A stretch of DNA of 8,037 nt from DALYJJ01 sp031969915 (GTDB lineage Bacteria > Acidobacteriota > Terriglobia > Bryobacterales > Bryobacteraceae): contig DALYJJ010000214.1 in NCBI GenBank assembly GCA_031969915.1, positions 1 through 8,037 on the forward strand, written 5' to 3'. Positions 6,569 through 8,037 of this stretch are shown in pieces; within the stretch, counting starts at the first letter, position 1; every line of letters starts with the position of its first letter. The notes under the pieces were generated by a model. It ran no database searches. It had not been told where the DNA came from and saw only the letters and a list, made by a program, of their open reading frames with translations. A program made the position numbers and the translations under genes.

Positions 6569-8037
6569 CTAGGGAATCATCGCCAGCGCATTCACGGCGT
6601 CGATGAAGCCGAAGCCGTCGTAGACGCGCCAGCCCGTGATCGTTCCGTTCCCGAGGGCGCCGGAGACTGTCGTCGGTCCGGGCCCCGAAAGGGTGGCGGT
6701 GAAGGTCGCGCCGGCGATCGCGTCGGCGTCGTTCAGCGGATCGCGGTCCACACCGAAGCGGACGAACCTTCCCGAAGTGAGACCGCTGAACGTGATGGTG
6801 AGCGTGCCGGAAACGGAGTCCGGATTCGGTGACGCGATCGCGACGCCGGGGCTCGAATCGCCGATCGTCAGCGGATAGCCGCCCGCGGAAAAGAGTGCTC
6901 TCGAATCGAAAACCATCCCCGGCGGCAGTGTAATGGTGAGCGAGGTCAGGGTCTGACCGGGCGAGTTGAACGCGAGGTGGAAGAACCCGGAGTCATACGC
7001 TCCGCTCCCGTTCGCGGTGAGGGTGACGGTGGCGGGGCCGGAGGCGGCGGTTCCGCGCACGAAGAAGTAATCGGTTCGCGGGGCGGCCGAGCGCTGCAGG
7101 TAGGTGCCGATGCGCGCGGACGTGAGCGAACCCGGCCCGCCCGCCTTTTCGAGCAGCAGGGCCGCGATGGCGGCCGCGTGCGGGGCGGCGGCGCTGGTTC
7201 CGAAAAAGTTCGGCAGGCCGTCGGCCTCCACGTCGCTCAGCCGAAAGAACGTTGTGTTCCCACCGTTCGCGGCTGAGAAATCGGGCTTGCGGCGGACCTC
7301 CACCGCGGGAAGCCGGCTGCCGTTGGCGTCCAGGGCGATGTAGGCCGGGCCGGCCGATGAGAAGAACTCGAGCGCCGGCGTGAAAGGCGCCTGATACGGC
7401 GAGACATCGTAACGGTACGCACCCACGCCGAACGCCCCACGGGCCGTAGAGTGGCCGAAGGTGACGGCGGATTGGTTGCCGATGAATTCGCTGGCGGAGC
7501 TGAGAGATTGGACGAAGTATTTGATCCGAGTGGCCAGGCGCGCACCCGTGTTGCGCCGCGCGAACGCCATGCGCAGTCCGCCCGCGCCGCCCAGGGCGAA
7601 AAGCTCCACCGGTTGGTTCGTGGCGAAGCTGTTCGCGGAGAGGGCGAAGAGAAACGCGCCGGTCTCCGGATTGAAGAAGAGCACGTCGAAGTCGGTGGTC
7701 ATACCGCCGGGCAGATCGAACGGATCGTCCCACTGGACAGAGAACATGGGATTCGGGCCCAACGAAAGGAACTGCGAAAGGGCGAGGCCCGGTCCGGGCT
7801 CGAAATCGTGGAAGCCGTCGTACAGCGCCAACGTCTCCGGCGGAACGGAGTTGAGGTCGATCGGCTGCGGCAGGCTCGCGGCGGTGGCCCGCGGCACCAT
7901 GCGGATCTCGGAATAGTAGCCGTTGGCGCCATCGTTGCCCGCGGCGGTGAAGTACGCGACGCGCCGGCCGGCGAGGGTGGTGCTGGTGGCTGCGAGGTCG
8001 ATGGCCTGCGAGGGTGGTGCTGGAGGCTGCGAGGTCG
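6569..8037 (-). CDS. Secreted S8 (subtilisin-like) serine peptidase, N-terminus beyond window edge
   Basis: The minus-strand frame is open from the stop (6569-6571) to the right edge. An ATG at 7900 is not the start, because the S8 oxyanion-hole motif YFTAAGNDG (7928-7954) lies upstream in the same frame. The catalytic Ser motif FFGTSAAAPHAAAIAALLL follows, with Ser at 7193-7195. The Asp and His motifs must lie beyond the edge. Asn and Ser are 247 residues apart, against about 66 in subtilisin. The extra part includes a beta-rich segment (roughly 7510-7850: 'SVQWDDPFDLPGG', 'TDFDVLFFNPETG') that I recall from other large bacterial subtilases. After the Ser helix a second beta-rich segment (about 6630-7080) precedes DGFGFIDAVNAL, which resembles the usual closing helix of the S8 fold. 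It is probably exported; no sorting signal is seen at the C-terminus. The extreme 5' end visible here may be frame-shifted by the tandem repeat. Confidence 0.9.
   Translation of the reverse strand, partial: TSQPPAPPSQAIDLAATSTTLAGRRVAYFTAAGNDGANGYYSEIRMVPRATAASLPQPIDLNSVPPETLALYDGFHDFEPGPGLALSQFLSLGPNPMFSVQWDDPFDLPGGMTTDFDVLFFNPETGAFLFALSANSFATNQPVELFALGGAGGLRMAFARRNTGARLATRIKYFVQSLSSASEFIGNQSAVTFGHSTARGAFGVGAYRYDVSPYQAPFTPALEFFSSAGPAYIALDANGSRLPAVEVRRKPDFSAANGGNTTFFRLSDVEADGLPNFFGTSAAAPHAAAIAALLLEKAGGPGSLTSARIGTYLQRSAAPRTDYFFVRGTAASGPATVTLTANGSGAYDSGFFHLAFNSPGQTLTSLTITLPPGMVFDSRALFSAGGYPLTIGDSSPGVAIASPNPDSVSGTLTITFSGLTSGRFVRFGVDRDPLNDADAIAGATFTATLSGPGPTTVSGALGNGTITGWRVYDGFGFIDAVNALAMIP
7966..8037. 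repeat. Tandem direct repeat, 37-base period, two copies at the window edge
   Basis: Positions 7966-8000 and 8003-8037 match at 33 of 35 bases (mismatches 7970/8007 and 7987/8024); the 30-base core 7971-8000 against 8008-8037 differs at one base. The period of 37 is not a multiple of three, so the two copies are read in different frames of the peptidase gene. The inner copy gives DLAATSTTLAG, leading into the AAGNDG motif. The outer copy gives TSQPPAPPSQ in the same frame but DLAASSTTLA in the shifted one. The window stops exactly at the end of the outer copy, so more copies may follow. Confidence 0.9.

Noticed and set aside
6555..6572. Short inverted repeat (CTAGC ... GCTAG) covering both convergent stop codons, possible bidirectional terminator
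   Set aside because: The stem is only five base pairs around an eight-base loop with no T tract on either strand. The CTAG arms follow largely from having a TAG stop on each strand.
7898..7900. ATG as start of the S8 peptidase gene
   Set aside because: The oxyanion motif AAGNDG lies upstream at 7928-7945 in the same open frame, so translation must begin beyond the window.

Overview
The window is GC-rich DNA that is almost entirely coding. Its gene families suggest a Gram-negative environmental bacterium, most likely Acidobacteriota (Solibacter/Bryobacter-like). The clues are a TonB-dependent receptor with an N-terminal carboxypeptidase-regulatory-like domain, a large secreted subtilase with inserted beta domains, and an enlarged RND permease. 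This taxonomic call is inference from family recognition, not a search result. Both ends cut through genes, so the window may be a whole contig or a piece of one.

Layout on the plus strand: (1) the 3' part of an RND periplasmic adaptor (membrane fusion) gene, positions 3-635; (2) 12 bases later, with a good ribosome binding site, a 1214-residue RND inner-membrane permease, 648-4292; (3) an outer-membrane TonB-dependent receptor, best start 4210, end 6558. The permease frame runs 83 bases into the receptor gene, through its signal peptide region. No gap between the three genes is large enough for an obvious promoter, so they may be one transcription unit. Adaptor and permease form an efflux pump across the inner membrane and periplasm. 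No TolC-type channel lies in the window, and it may be encoded upstream. The receptor's ligand is unknown, and any link to the pump is only positional.

On the minus strand, converging on the receptor gene with 10 bases between stop codons, is the C-terminal two thirds or so of a secreted S8 (subtilisin-like) serine peptidase, from 6569 to the right edge. The oxyanion Asn motif and the catalytic Ser motif are visible; the Asp and His motifs lie beyond the edge. The peptidase domain is interrupted by one large beta-rich insert between Asn and Ser and another after the Ser helix.

The right edge ends in a 37-base-period tandem repeat inside the peptidase gene. The period is not a multiple of three, so this is either a frame-changing duplication, a repeat array, or an assembly artefact. 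No RNA genes, CRISPR arrays, insertion sequences or long intergenic regions were seen. Apart from the repeat, the gene overlap and the unusual permease, this looks like an ordinary efflux/receptor/peptidase region, and I do not see a clearly new system.
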